From Paenibacillus sp. JJ-100 (GTDB lineage Bacteria; Bacillota; Bacilli; Paenibacillales; Paenibacillaceae), in NCBI RefSeq assembly GCF_948329825.1, contig NZ_CAOJCM010000003.1, positions 248,001-312,000 of the forward strand: a DNA stretch of 64,000 nucleotides. The letters are read 5' to 3'. Both the position numbers and the translations under genes were made by a program. Numbering within the stretch: position 1 is the stretch's first letter; each line of letters begins with the position of its first letter. Positions 35,088 through 43,472 of this stretch are shown in pieces. The notes under the pieces were generated by a model. The model was not told the origin of the DNA and did not search any database. It worked only from the letters and a program-made list of their open reading frames with translations.

Positions 35088-36089
35088 GTGAATATTGTGG
35101 TGACAGGAGCTTCAGGTTTCGTCGGGTTTAATCTCTCACACTTTTTGGCGCAAAAAGGGCATCAAATCACCATGCTGGATCAGGATGACTATTGTCAGAG
35201 ACTGGTTCAACTCTCTCCACTGCACGACATGCCTTTTATCGAGTGTAACCTCATGAAGGACAGCCTTCGTCTACCCCACAACACGGATTACATCATACAT
35301 CTTGCTGCCATGCCTCACGTCGATTATTCATACCATCACCCTGCAGAAGTATTCCGCAATAATACAATGAGTACGCAGACTATTCTGCAGTATGCTGCGG
35401 ATCATGACATCCCTGTGTTACTGGCTTCATCCGTTGAAGTCTATGGCGGCGATTGGGGTAGAGTTTATAGTGAATCAGACCCGCTTGCACCTGTGTCCCC
35501 TTACTCGGCTTCGAAAGCAGCCTGTGAGATGCTGGCTCAATCCTATGCAAAATGTTATCAGCTTCCAGTGAAGATATTCCGTCTGACCAATCTATATGGG
35601 CCATGGCAAGTCCCTGATCGTATCATTCCGCGGAACTTCGCACGTATGCTGGATGGTTTGCCACTGGATATCCAAGGATCAGCTGTTCGAGACTTCTTGT
35701 ATATTGAGGATGCGCTGCGAGCAATTGAACTGATTATGACGAAAGGCCAAGACGGGCACATCTATAATATCTCTACGGGATTTGGAACGACGATGCAAGA
35801 GATCGGCATGCTTCTGGAGCCTATGGTTCGATCTGTGATCGGGAAGGAAGTCCGGGAACAGGAGCCTACGCAGTCCAGAGGTTCAAGTCTGGTTGTTCAC
35901 TCCGGCAAATTGCGTGCTGCATTGGGCTGGTACCCTCGGACTACCCTGGAACAGGGGCTGGACAAGACATACCACTGGTATCGGGAGAATGCGGATTGGG
36001 TGAGACTGTTCAGTCGGGAATATCATACGACACGTCAAAGTCGGAACTTTATCATTGATATGGCAAGGTATGCTGTACCTGTGACATAA
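35088..36089 (+). CDS. NAD-dependent epimerase/dehydratase (extended SDR)
   Basis: This 333-residue protein has the Rossmann motif VTGASGFVGFNLSHFL, then DYIIHLAAMPHVDYS and LASSVEVYGGDWG. The catalytic YSASK (Tyr and Lys) is in VSPYSASKAACEMLAQSYA, followed by KIFRLTNLYGPWQVPDRIIP and DFLYIEDALRAIELI. This is the layout of nucleotide-sugar 4-epimerases and 4,6-dehydratases. It uses a GTG start with AGGGGGAACAT upstream. Sugar specificity is not readable. A strong terminator follows (36096-36143). Confidence 0.88.
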   Translation: MNIVVTGASGFVGFNLSHFLAQKGHQITMLDQDDYCQRLVQLSPLHDMPFIECNLMKDSLRLPHNTDYIIHLAAMPHVDYSYHHPAEVFRNNTMSTQTILQYAADHDIPVLLASSVEVYGGDWGRVYSESDPLAPVSPYSASKAACEMLAQSYAKCYQLPVKIFRLTNLYGPWQVPDRIIPRNFARMLDGLPLDIQGSAVRDFLYIEDALRAIELIMTKGQDGHIYNISTGFGTTMQEIGMLLEPMVRSVIGKEVREQEPTQSRGSSLVVHSGKLRAALGWYPRTTLEQGLDKTYHWYRENADWVRLFSREYHTTRQSRNFIIDMARYAVPVT

Positions 36090-36095
36090 AATGAA

Positions 36096-36143
36096 AAAAA
36101 GCCAGGGAAGGGTAGTTTTTCAACACCTTCCTTGGCTTTTTTG
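36096..36143 (+). terminator. intrinsic terminator after the epimerase gene
   Basis: AGCCAGGGAAGG and CCTTCCTTGGCT form a 12-bp near-perfect stem followed by TTTTTT. A-rich sequence on the left means it could also work leftward. Confidence 0.85.
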
Positions 36144-36280
36144 TGCCTCCGTCATCTAATCGATGTTCGGAGAGATCCGAACCATGATCAAGACGGTCAG
36201 GCTACTTCTAACACTCTCTAGCTTCTAGCTGACTTCACGCGAGGTCGTAGAGATATGCCGAATACGCTAACTCATGTGTA

Positions 36281-36457
36281 TTATTCGTGATGTTTTTTCA
36301 CATCGGCCACTTTATCTTGAACGGCCCCTTTGGCCTTATCCATTTTACCTTCAGCTTGAAGGGACTTATTGTTCGTCGCGTTACCGATCTGATCCTTCAC
36401 TTCGCCTTTGGCTTTGTTAACGCCTGCTTTGATTTTATCGCTAGTTGAATTACTCAT
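36281..36457 (-). CDS. CsbD-family stress protein
   Basis: This 58-residue hydrophilic protein is typical of CsbD: MSNSTSDKIKAGVNKAKGEV, then IGNATNNKSLQAEGKMDKAK and GAVQDKVADVKK. The AAGGAG site lies 9 nt before the ATG at 36457. Relatives are induced in the general stress response. A SigB-like promoter is visible upstream (36494-36519). Confidence 0.9.
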   Translation of the reverse strand: MSNSTSDKIKAGVNKAKGEVKDQIGNATNNKSLQAEGKMDKAKGAVQDKVADVKKHHE

Positions 36458-36493
36458 ATCGAACATCTCCTTCGTTGTCTGGTGTAGTCCTTA

Positions 36494-36519
36494 TTAACCG
36501 GACTGAAGATTATTTAAAC
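36494..36519 (-). promoter_or_regulatory. SigB-like promoter of the CsbD gene
   Basis: On the minus strand GTTTAA (36519-36514), a 14-nt spacer and GGTTAA (36499-36494) closely match the SigB consensus GTTTAA-N12-15-GGGTAT. The start codon is 37 nt downstream. Confidence 0.45.
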
Positions 36520-36639
36520 GTTCGATTTCAGAAGACGCTGTAAAAAAATTGTTCAATCTGTCAGAAATCTTGCCTCTATGAAGTCATCTAGATATAGGCA
36601 CGTTTTATGAATGCCACACCTAGATTAAGAGGAGATGTT

Positions 36640-37578
36640 ATGAACGTGAATAATTATATCGGGAATGCTGCGTACTGTTATGCCAACTCTGCTGCCATGT
36701 TATTATCATCTATTGGAGAGCATGTTGAACCAGGATTGATTGAAGTGGTGAGCGGGTTTTCGCTAGGTGCATCGCTTGCGTCAAATGAACTTCTTTATTT
36801 TGATAACGTCAGCTCTAGTCCAGATTATGCTGTGACCAAGGCTTTAAACATTCTAGGATTCACAGTTAAGGAGCAAGCGTATAATCCTGGCTCTTGTATG
36901 CCAATCGAGGAACTTAAGGCATCTTTACGTGTAGGCCCGGTCATGGTTGGACCGCTGAATATGGGTAAGCTGGGTTACAATCCTAGACACAGGGCACTTG
37001 AAGGGTCTGATCACTATGTGTTGTTACAACATCTAGAAGGTGATGAAGTATTGCTGCATGATCCAGCGGGATTTCCTAATGTATATCTGAGTTTGGATCA
37101 GCTTGAAGAAGCCTGGCAATACGAGTTTCCTTGGAGTGCAAAGGTGTACCGTAGCTGGAGCCAACCTGAACGTGTGGAACGTCCAGACAGAGCAGAGATA
37201 GATCGCCGGGCGTGTGCATGGTTTCGGTCAAGTTTAATGGAGCAAAACCATAATCAGGCATACGCAGGCAGAACAGGTGCTTCGGCTATCGGTCAAAAGG
37301 CGGAGCAGATTTGTTCGGGTGAGCTGAATGATAACGAATGGGCTCATTATGTTTACTTTACACTGCCGGTAGGTGCACGTCGGGCGGAAGATTATCGTTT
37401 ATATTTTGAAAAGATAAGTCCTGCATTGTCTGCTTTGAAACATAACCAGTCGCTACAGATGGGGGCGTGCCAGAGTCGTCTTGTGTCCAGAAATTGGAGA
37501 GAAGCTGGCAGATGGATGAACGAGTTGGCGGATACAGAAGCCAAGATCGAGGCAGAACTGATGAGGTTGATGAATTAA
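36640..37578 (+). CDS. C39/BtrH-like cysteine-peptidase-fold protein
   Basis: This 312-residue cytoplasmic protein has an N-terminal half resembling C39-like/BtrH N-terminal domains: GNAAYCYANSAAMLLSSIGE places a candidate nucleophile at Cys13, GSDHYVLLQHLEGDEVLLHD gives His125, and the following DPAG gives Asp141, in the usual C-H-D order. FSLGASLASNELLYF is typical of BtrH-type acyltransfer/peptidase proteins. The C-terminal half (about 165-312) is helical and unrecognised. The start at ATG 36640 has GAGGAGATGTT upstream; an in-frame start at 36607 does not. It lies 66 nt upstream of a sigma factor fused to a related domain, so the two likely work together. No substrate can be assigned. Confidence 0.65.
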   Translation: MNVNNYIGNAAYCYANSAAMLLSSIGEHVEPGLIEVVSGFSLGASLASNELLYFDNVSSSPDYAVTKALNILGFTVKEQAYNPGSCMPIEELKASLRVGPVMVGPLNMGKLGYNPRHRALEGSDHYVLLQHLEGDEVLLHDPAGFPNVYLSLDQLEEAWQYEFPWSAKVYRSWSQPERVERPDRAEIDRRACAWFRSSLMEQNHNQAYAGRTGASAIGQKAEQICSGELNDNEWAHYVYFTLPVGARRAEDYRLYFEKISPALSALKHNQSLQMGACQSRLVSRNWREAGRWMNELADTEAKIEAELMRLMN

Positions 37579-37644
37579 GCTTAATAGAGTTTGATTAGAA
37601 CAGGAAGCGGAAACGGATTATACGATAGCAGAGAGGGCGACGAT

Positions 37645-39516
37645 ATGTATAAAGGATCGATTGGAAGACAGCAGGAGGACACTTCGGATAGAGGGCCTAA
37701 AGATGACTCATCAACTCCGGGTGACTACACCGAGATGTCAGATAAGTTGATCGTCGAACAGATCAGGCAAGGAAACAGCCGAGCATTCGAAGAGATGGTT
37801 CATCGTTATCGGTCCCAACTGCATCGTTACATACGAGGGATTACACAGGATAATGCCCTTGCAGATGATGTGGTACAGGAAGGGCTTATTCGTGCTTACA
37901 TGCATATAGACCAATTAATGGAGCCTGGCCGTTTGTTTGCCTGGTTGCAGCAGATTGTGAAGAATCAGGCTTACACACACATACAGCGAAAAATCCGTCT
38001 CCGAGAACATTATTTCTCCTCTTTTACTGCTGCAAGGGAGCCTTCTGCTCCAGCAGGATCTTGGAGTGAACAAGATGTTGTAGACCATCTTCTGAATCAA
38101 CAGATGAGCTATGAGCAGCTAGAGATACATGAGCTGAGTCACGATCCTTTTTTCGTAACCACTCGTCAGGACATGAACCATTATGTTCACCAATTGCTGG
38201 CTGGACTTAAGGAGAAGGAAAGGTTCGTTTGCCAGCAACACTGGATAGAGCATAGGTCACCTCAGGAGATCGCAAGCCAAACCGGGTTAACTATAGCCAA
38301 TGTATATCAAATCCTATCCCGATCACGTAAAAAAATGTCCCGGCATCACATTCATCAGGCCGTCAATGAAATGCTGAAGGAGAGCATTCCCTTGTTGCCA
38401 CAATGTGTGCTGCTAAGGGAACCGCGAACTTTTCATACTCCCCAGACATGGAGTTCTGCAGGTGCCGCTATGCATGAGATGTTGAGCTATTTGGAAGCTT
38501 CGCCATCTTTGCCTATGATCATGGGGGCGACGGGGCTCGCCTTTCGAATGACCATTTATCCAGAAGACATTCATATTGCAGGGCCGACGGCTTTTAATTT
38601 CAAAGAAGTACTTGGCAGGGGGCTGAGACATATGGGTTATCTTCCTTCTTCCGTGGAGGCTATTGCGAATGAAGCAGGAGTGAATGCTAATCTGGTTGAT
38701 CCCGCTTTATTACAGGTGGCTGCCAAGGATAAACGCATGGTGAACCCCAGACTGGTACGGGCGCTTTCGATGATTCGCTACTCGGTTTCTCGGGGGCTCC
38801 CAGCTGTGGTGTGGGATCTGAATATTCCCGAATTTGGTCTGGTATATGGCTATGATGATCAGGCTCGTACATTGCATGGGGAGGATTTTATTCAAAGATC
38901 CACAGTCCCTTATGACCATCTAGGGAGGGGTGTGAACGAAGAAGTTTTTGTACTGACTGTGGAACCAGAGCCATTCCGGAATGAGTTGGATATGCAAGCC
39001 ATTTTGCAGCACATACTGGCACATTATAAGGGTTCTGATTCATGTACGATGAAGGGAACAGTATCTGGTCTGGCCGCATATGCAGCTTGGCGAGAAGCTC
39101 TGCGAACAGGGAGAATTGAGCCTAATGGACATGCTTACAATATTGCTGTTTTATGGGATGCGAGGCACTATGCCACTGTGTTTTTCGAAGAACTGGCTCA
39201 GGTATGGATGGCGTTAGCGAGTCGTCCATGTATGGACAAAAGATATTCCGGGATGGACAATCATAACTTTATCCGCTTATGTCGGAAAGCTAAGGAACAA
39301 TATCGTTTGATTGCAGATCGGCTGTATATGTTAGTGCAACGTTTTCCTTTCCCGGAAGGCGGCAAACCCAATCACCACGTTAATGCAGACAAGGCCTTCT
39401 CTATTCTGGAGGAGATAGAGAAGTTGGAGTGTTCCGCTGTGAGAACTCTGGAGATCATGCTGGATATGTTGGAGAGCGGTGAGCAGACTGGGGTGAAGGA
39501 CGGATACAAGGAATAA
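37645..39516 (+). CDS. ECF sigma factor fused to a degenerate BtrH/C39-like domain
   Basis: This protein is 623 residues long. Residues 35-115 are sigma region 2 (IVEQIRQGNSRAFEEMVHRY, with DNALADDVVQEGLIRAYMH and FAWLQQIVKNQAYTHIQRK). Residues 180-232 are sigma region 4 (FVCQQHWIEHRSPQEIASQT, then IANVYQILSRSRKKM). From about 262 to 440 it resembles the BtrH-like fold of the preceding gene (SAGAAMHEMLSYLEASPSLP, MIMGATGLAFRM, GLPAVVWDLNIPEFGLVYGY). The positions expected to hold Cys and His carry Ser/Ala and Gly here, so it looks non-catalytic and may be a sensor. The C-terminal 180 residues are helical. ATG 37645 follows GAGAGGGCGACGAT; a TTG at 37591 is a weaker choice. No anti-sigma gene is adjacent. 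Confidence 0.75.
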   Translation: MYKGSIGRQQEDTSDRGPKDDSSTPGDYTEMSDKLIVEQIRQGNSRAFEEMVHRYRSQLHRYIRGITQDNALADDVVQEGLIRAYMHIDQLMEPGRLFAWLQQIVKNQAYTHIQRKIRLREHYFSSFTAAREPSAPAGSWSEQDVVDHLLNQQMSYEQLEIHELSHDPFFVTTRQDMNHYVHQLLAGLKEKERFVCQQHWIEHRSPQEIASQTGLTIANVYQILSRSRKKMSRHHIHQAVNEMLKESIPLLPQCVLLREPRTFHTPQTWSSAGAAMHEMLSYLEASPSLPMIMGATGLAFRMTIYPEDIHIAGPTAFNFKEVLGRGLRHMGYLPSSVEAIANEAGVNANLVDPALLQVAAKDKRMVNPRLVRALSMIRYSVSRGLPAVVWDLNIPEFGLVYGYDDQARTLHGEDFIQRSTVPYDHLGRGVNEEVFVLTVEPEPFRNELDMQAILQHILAHYKGSDSCTMKGTVSGLAAYAAWREALRTGRIEPNGHAYNIAVLWDARHYATVFFEELAQVWMALASRPCMDKRYSGMDNHNFIRLCRKAKEQYRLIADRLYMLVQRFPFPEGGKPNHHVNADKAFSILEEIEKLECSAVRTLEIMLDMLESGEQTGVKDGYKE

Positions 39517-39712
39517 GACCGTTTAATGCGCTTTGCATTATTACCCGAAAAGACTCATACTTGTTTGGGTGAGATGTTAATCTGAAAGAATAAGGCTAGG
39601 TCTGTCGCTGCATAATAACCAAAGTGACCAAATTCGTTGCAGAAGTGTTATGTTTTTGGGAATCCGATCCTGAAAATCCATATATCATGTACTTTCATAT
39701 GTGCTTTTCGTA

Positions 39713-39754
39713 CATATGGTATGATGTGAAATTTTTAATACCGCATATGGTATG
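39713..39754. repeat. pair of 11-bp direct repeats upstream of the ndh operon
   Basis: CATATGGTATG occurs at 39713-39723 and 39744-39754, exactly 31 bp apart (about three helical turns), about 50 nt upstream of the ndh-operon -35. It could be a paired activator site. Confidence 0.5.
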
Positions 39755-39803
39755 TAGGGGCGTTTGGATACAAATTATGAGCGTTCAGACAAGATTGCTC
39801 GCC

Positions 39804-39850
39804 TTGACAAAAAAATCGATTTTGTTACAATGTTCACAATATCTTCACAA
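39804..39850 (+). promoter_or_regulatory. ndh operon promoter with Rex-like operator
   Basis: TTGACA (39804-39809), 16 nt, then TACAAT (39826-39831) is a strong sigma-A promoter. TTGTTACAATGTTCACAA (39822-39839) matches the Rex operator TTGTGAA-N4-TTCACAA with two mismatches and covers the -10. A second TTCACAA follows at 39844-39850, 11 bp after the first. The leader of about 270 nt before the first gene (to 40108) holds no ORF that I can support. Confidence 0.55.
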
Positions 39851-40108
39851 GTGTAAAAAGATTCTTTTTCATGTTCATGTGTAAGAGGTGTAATATAAGG
39901 GTATAGAGTTCGGTTTCGGCCTGCTTGTCGTTTTGTGCGTAATAGACCCAACATACCATGCATGCGTGAGAGTGGTTTTGGCCACGCTTATCCTAATGTG
40001 TGAAATTTAGTACATTTACTGTATTGATGTATTTGTGGTTCGGCTTAGCTTGACAGGCATCATGAAAGTCGCGGACTTCTATCCCAAAGTAAAGGAGGAC
40101 TTTCTCTT

Positions 40109-40555
40109 ATGTCACAATCGCCTACTCAACAAGAGGTGCCAGTAACAGAAGGCGCCAACGTTTCCGAGCGCCAGTCCCTGGACGTACTGGATCAACTGAT
40201 GAAGCCTGAGGTACAGGAGTCTTTAACTGTATTGGTGGAGAACCTGCCTAAATTGGCTGAAATGGTTACCGCAATGACAAAAGCTTATGATTTCGCACAA
40301 GGTATCGCTACGGACAAAGTTCTTATCAGCGACACGATGAGTGCAATGGGTGAGTTCGCTAAACCTGTTGTAGAAAAAGCTAAAGGTGTAGCTTCTGCTG
40401 CCATCGAGGCAAATGACCGTGCCCAAGCCGAACAAACTTCGGTTGGCCTGTTCGCTATGCTTAAAATGCTTAAAGATCCAAACGTACAACAAACGCTTCG
40501 TTTTGCTCAATCGTTCCTGAGCATCTTGAACGAGCGTCAACAAACGAAACGTTAA
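40109..40555 (+). CDS. DUF1641 protein (YjlC-like), partner of NDH-2
   Basis: This 148-residue protein is helical and soluble or peripheral. DVLDQLMKPEVQESLTVLVE, then LPKLAEMVTAMTKAYDFAQG and AMLKMLKDPNVQQTLRFAQS, are typical of DUF1641. In Bacillus subtilis the comparable gene yjlC precedes ndh and is co-transcribed with it; the same order with a 25-nt gap is seen here. It has a strong ribosome site (AAAGGAGG). The function is unknown; an accessory role for the dehydrogenase is inferred from conserved linkage. Confidence 0.85.
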   Translation: MSQSPTQQEVPVTEGANVSERQSLDVLDQLMKPEVQESLTVLVENLPKLAEMVTAMTKAYDFAQGIATDKVLISDTMSAMGEFAKPVVEKAKGVASAAIEANDRAQAEQTSVGLFAMLKMLKDPNVQQTLRFAQSFLSILNERQQTKR

Positions 40556-40580
40556 GACTGAGAAAGAACGGAGGATGGAT

Positions 40581-41762
40581 ATGTCGAAGCAAATTTTGAT
40601 TTTGGGTGGAGGTTACGGCGGTCTGTTGACTGCGCTGACTGCGCGTCAATACTTGACTCCGGAAGAAGCGACAATTACAGTCGTGAACCGTTACCCTACG
40701 CACCAAATTATTACGGAACTGCACCGTCTTGCTGCAGGAAGCATTGCTGAGCAAGCTGTAGCACTCCCGCTCGAAAAATTGCTGCGCGGTAAAGATGTGA
40801 ACTTGAAAATCGATACGGTGGATACGATCAAGCCGGACGAGAAAAAAGTCCTCATGACTAGCGGCTCCACATACTCTTACGATGCACTCGTCGTTGCCCT
40901 GGGTAGCGAAACTGCATTCTTCGGAATTCCGGGATTGCAGGAGTACAGCTTCACGCTCAAATCGGTTAGCGATGCGAACCGTATTCGTGCGCACGTTGAA
41001 GCACGTCTGGATGCTTACAAACAATCCGGCAACAAAGCAGACGCTACGTTTGTTATTGGTGGCGGCGGATTGACAGGTATCGAGCTTGTTGGTGAATTCG
41101 CTGACCTTCTGCCAGGCGTATGCAAACAGAAAGGTATCGATTTCAACGATATCTCCCTCTATACGGTAGAAGCAGGTCCTTCCATTCTGGCTGGTTTCCC
41201 GCCAGAGCTGGTTGATCGTGCGAAATCCAGTCTCGAAAAACGCGGCGTAAACTTCATCATTGGCGTAGCAATTACCGAGATGAAAGAAAACGAAGTATTG
41301 CTGAAAGACGGCAGCTCGATCCCTACGAACACACTCGTATGGACAGGTGGCGTACAAGGTAATGCGGTTGTTGCTAACAGTGGAATCGAAGTAGATCGCG
41401 GGCGTGCGAAAGTAACGGAAGTTCTGCAATCTACATCCCACAAAGATGTGTTTGTTGCTGGTGACAGCGCAGTGGTCTTCCCTAGCGAAGGCGCTCGTCC
41501 TTATCCTCCAACAGCACAACTGGCTTGGCAAATGGGTGAAACCATTGGTCACAACCTGGGCGTAATGTTCAAAGGTGGCGCAATGGAAACTTTCACACCA
41601 GTATTCTCCGGTACACTGGGAAGCTTGGGTCGTAAGGATGCTGTCGGCATGATCGGTGGTAACCAGACTCGCCTGAAAGGTCTGCCTGCAACCATGATGA
41701 AAGAAGCAAGTAACATCCGTTACCTGTCCCACATCCATGGCTTGTTCGCACTGGCTTATTAA
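40581..41762 (+). CDS. ndh: type II NADH dehydrogenase (NDH-2)
   Basis: This 393-residue peripheral-membrane flavoprotein moves electrons from NADH to menaquinone without pumping protons. FAD site: ILILGGGYGGLLTALTARQY. NADH site: ATFVIGGGGLTGIELVGEFA. Second FAD contact: VFVAGDSAVV, followed by YPPTAQLAWQMGE, the quinone-side motif of NDH-2. The start at 40581 is preferred because GGAGG is 6 nt upstream; ATG 40575 is too close to it. It is the second gene of the yjlC-ndh operon, under a Rex-like box. A terminator GGGCGCCCATTGGGCGCTC lies at 41782-41808. Confidence 0.92.
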   Translation: MSKQILILGGGYGGLLTALTARQYLTPEEATITVVNRYPTHQIITELHRLAAGSIAEQAVALPLEKLLRGKDVNLKIDTVDTIKPDEKKVLMTSGSTYSYDALVVALGSETAFFGIPGLQEYSFTLKSVSDANRIRAHVEARLDAYKQSGNKADATFVIGGGGLTGIELVGEFADLLPGVCKQKGIDFNDISLYTVEAGPSILAGFPPELVDRAKSSLEKRGVNFIIGVAITEMKENEVLLKDGSSIPTNTLVWTGGVQGNAVVANSGIEVDRGRAKVTEVLQSTSHKDVFVAGDSAVVFPSEGARPYPPTAQLAWQMGETIGHNLGVMFKGGAMETFTPVFSGTLGSLGRKDAVGMIGGNQTRLKGLPATMMKEASNIRYLSHIHGLFALAY

Positions 41763-41781
41763 TCTATAGTGTAAACGTCAA

Positions 41782-41808
41782 AGGGCGCCCATTGGGCGCT
41801 CTTTTTTG
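41782..41808 (+). terminator. terminator of the ndh operon
   Basis: GGGCGCCC and GGGCGCTC form a compact GC-rich hairpin followed by TTTTTT, 20 nt after the ndh stop. Confidence 0.85.
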
Positions 41809-42020
41809 TATGCCTACAAGGGTATGAACAGGAGAATTTCATCAGATATTAACAGGAACGATAGAAATCGAGATGTGTTTAACTTGGGAACGAATGAACC
41901 TCCGCTTAGAAGCATCGGCTTTCGTTTAAAAGATAGGATGAGGCTTTTTAAGAAAGTCAATAAAATAACCCGCAGGGAGCCATATGTTGTTCTCTGAGAC
42001 TCTTGAGAGGAGAATGAATA

Positions 42021-42665
42021 ATGAATGTACTAGTGATTGGAGCAAACGGACAAATTGGTAAACACTTGGTTGAACAGTTGGCACAGGAAGGCAAACATCA
42101 GGTTACGGCTATGATTCGCAAGCCAGAGCAAGCAGACGCACTGAAAAAACTTGGCGCACAGGTTGTCATGGGAGATTTGGAAGGTACCGTCGATGAGCTT
42201 GCAGAGGCCATGAAGGATCAGAATGCTATCGTATTTACAGCAGGTTCTGGTGGCTCGACGGGCCCAGACAAAACGTTGCTCATTGACCTAGATGGGGCGG
42301 TGAAAACGATGGAGGCCGCAGAGAAGCGAGGCATATCCAGATATATTATGGTCAGCGCCTATGGTGCAGATCAGCGGAGTAAATGGTCAAAAGAGATCAA
42401 ACCGTATTATGTAGCAAAGCATTTTGCGGATCGAGCACTATTTGCCAGTGAACTGAACTATACGATTATTCGTCCCGGAGGTCTGGAAAATAAATCGGGA
42501 ACCGGCAAGGTGGCAGTAGGAACTGACCTGAAACCGGGCAGCATTGCGCGTGAAGATGTAGCGCGTGTCATTGCAGCCTCTCTGCAGGAAGAGAAGACCT
42601 ATCGGAAGGCTTTTGATCTGATAGCTGGAGAGCAGTCTGTATCGGATGCTTTGAGCAATTTGTAA
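42021..42665 (+). CDS. atypical SDR NAD(P)-binding protein (YhfK-like)
   Basis: This 214-residue protein starts with the glycine-rich motif VLVIGANGQIGKHLVEQLAQ, then VTAMIRKPEQADALKKLGAQ and VVMGDLEGTVDELAEAM. YIMVSAYGADQRSKW, with KPYYVAKHFADRALF, matches NmrA/YhfK-type atypical SDRs. These often act as NAD(P)H-sensing or small-molecule reductases; function unknown. ATG 42021 has GAGAGGAGAATGAATA upstream. It lies 54 nt upstream of the response regulator gene and could be co-transcribed. Confidence 0.88.
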   Translation: MNVLVIGANGQIGKHLVEQLAQEGKHQVTAMIRKPEQADALKKLGAQVVMGDLEGTVDELAEAMKDQNAIVFTAGSGGSTGPDKTLLIDLDGAVKTMEAAEKRGISRYIMVSAYGADQRSKWSKEIKPYYVAKHFADRALFASELNYTIIRPGGLENKSGTGKVAVGTDLKPGSIAREDVARVIAASLQEEKTYRKAFDLIAGEQSVSDALSNL

Positions 42666-42719
42666 ACAGATGTTGTAAACTAGCGGGAGTAGGATATGAC
42701 AGGGTAAGGGGGAATCCGC

Positions 42720-43472
42720 TTGAATGAGGCCGTGCTGGTCATTGAAGATGAGCCCAAAATTGCACGACTGCTTGAACTGGAGTTGCAATACGAGGGATAT
42801 CAGGTCACAAAGGCAGGTAGCGGGACAGAAGGGCTGGAAAAGTACAGCGAAGGACAATGGGATCTGATTCTTCTGGACATCATGCTGCCTGGTCTAAGTG
42901 GCATCGAGGTTCTGCGGCGGATTCGAGCTAGGGATGCGGTCATTCCGATCCTCATGCTGACAGCGAAGGATTCGGTAGAAGATAAAGTGTCTGGGCTGGA
43001 TCTCGGCGCCAATGACTATATCACCAAGCCATTTCAGATTGAAGAGCTGCTGGCAAGAGTCCGTGCAGCTCTACGGCTCGCCGCGGCTGCTTCTGCAAGG
43101 ACAACCGTTCAGAACTTCGGGCAGATGGCAGAGCAGGGGACGGCAAGTCAACTGCATGAAGCAGAAGAGGCATGGTTAACCGCTGCCGACCTGAAGCTTC
43201 ATGAAGGAACACGTGAAGTGTCTCGAGATGGACAAGCGATTGAGCTTACCCCTCGCGAATTTGATCTGCTGGTGTATTTGCTGCGGAATCAGCGGCAGGT
43301 GCTCAGCCGGGATCAGATTGTGCAATCCGTGTGGGGGTACGATTATTATGGTGATACCAATGTGGTGGATGTGTACATCCGTTATTTGCGCAAAAAGGTA
43401 GATAACGGATTCACACCACCCTTAATACATACTGTTAGGGGCGTGGGGTACGTCCTGAAGGAGCAATCATGA
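42720..43472 (+). CDS. OmpR-family response regulator (YkoG-like)
   Basis: This 250-residue protein has a receiver domain (VLVIEDEPKIARLLELELQY; phosphoacceptor Asp in LILLDIMLPGLSG; Lys in YITKPFQIEELLARVRAAL). An unusually long Ala/Gln-rich linker follows (about residues 122-155), then a winged helix (IELTPREFDLLVYLLRNQRQ, then VVDVYIRYLRKKVD and IHTVRGVGYVL). It uses a TTG start with AAGGGGG 7 nt upstream. The stop overlaps the kinase start by 4 nt. Its likely operators are the 11-bp phased TCTCAT-type repeats before the two PepSY genes. Order and content match ykoG-ykoH-ykoI of Bacillus. Confidence 0.92.
   Translation: MNEAVLVIEDEPKIARLLELELQYEGYQVTKAGSGTEGLEKYSEGQWDLILLDIMLPGLSGIEVLRRIRARDAVIPILMLTAKDSVEDKVSGLDLGANDYITKPFQIEELLARVRAALRLAAAASARTTVQNFGQMAEQGTASQLHEAEEAWLTAADLKLHEGTREVSRDGQAIELTPREFDLLVYLLRNQRQVLSRDQIVQSVWGYDYYGDTNVVDVYIRYLRKKVDNGFTPPLIHTVRGVGYVLKEQS

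Noticed and set aside
39624..39884. 86-codon ORF in the ndh-operon upstream region
   Set aside because: It runs through the sigma-A promoter and Rex-like box, has no ribosome site, and has unusual Cys/Phe-rich composition.
40470..41738. Long 422-codon ORF antisense to ndh
   Set aside because: It lies opposite the clearly conserved NDH-2 gene; its Cys/Phe/Arg-rich sequence is a codon-usage shadow.
41806..41997. 63-codon ORF between ndh and the YhfK-like gene
   Set aside because: No ribosome site; it begins inside the ndh terminator T-run and has no recognisable sequence.
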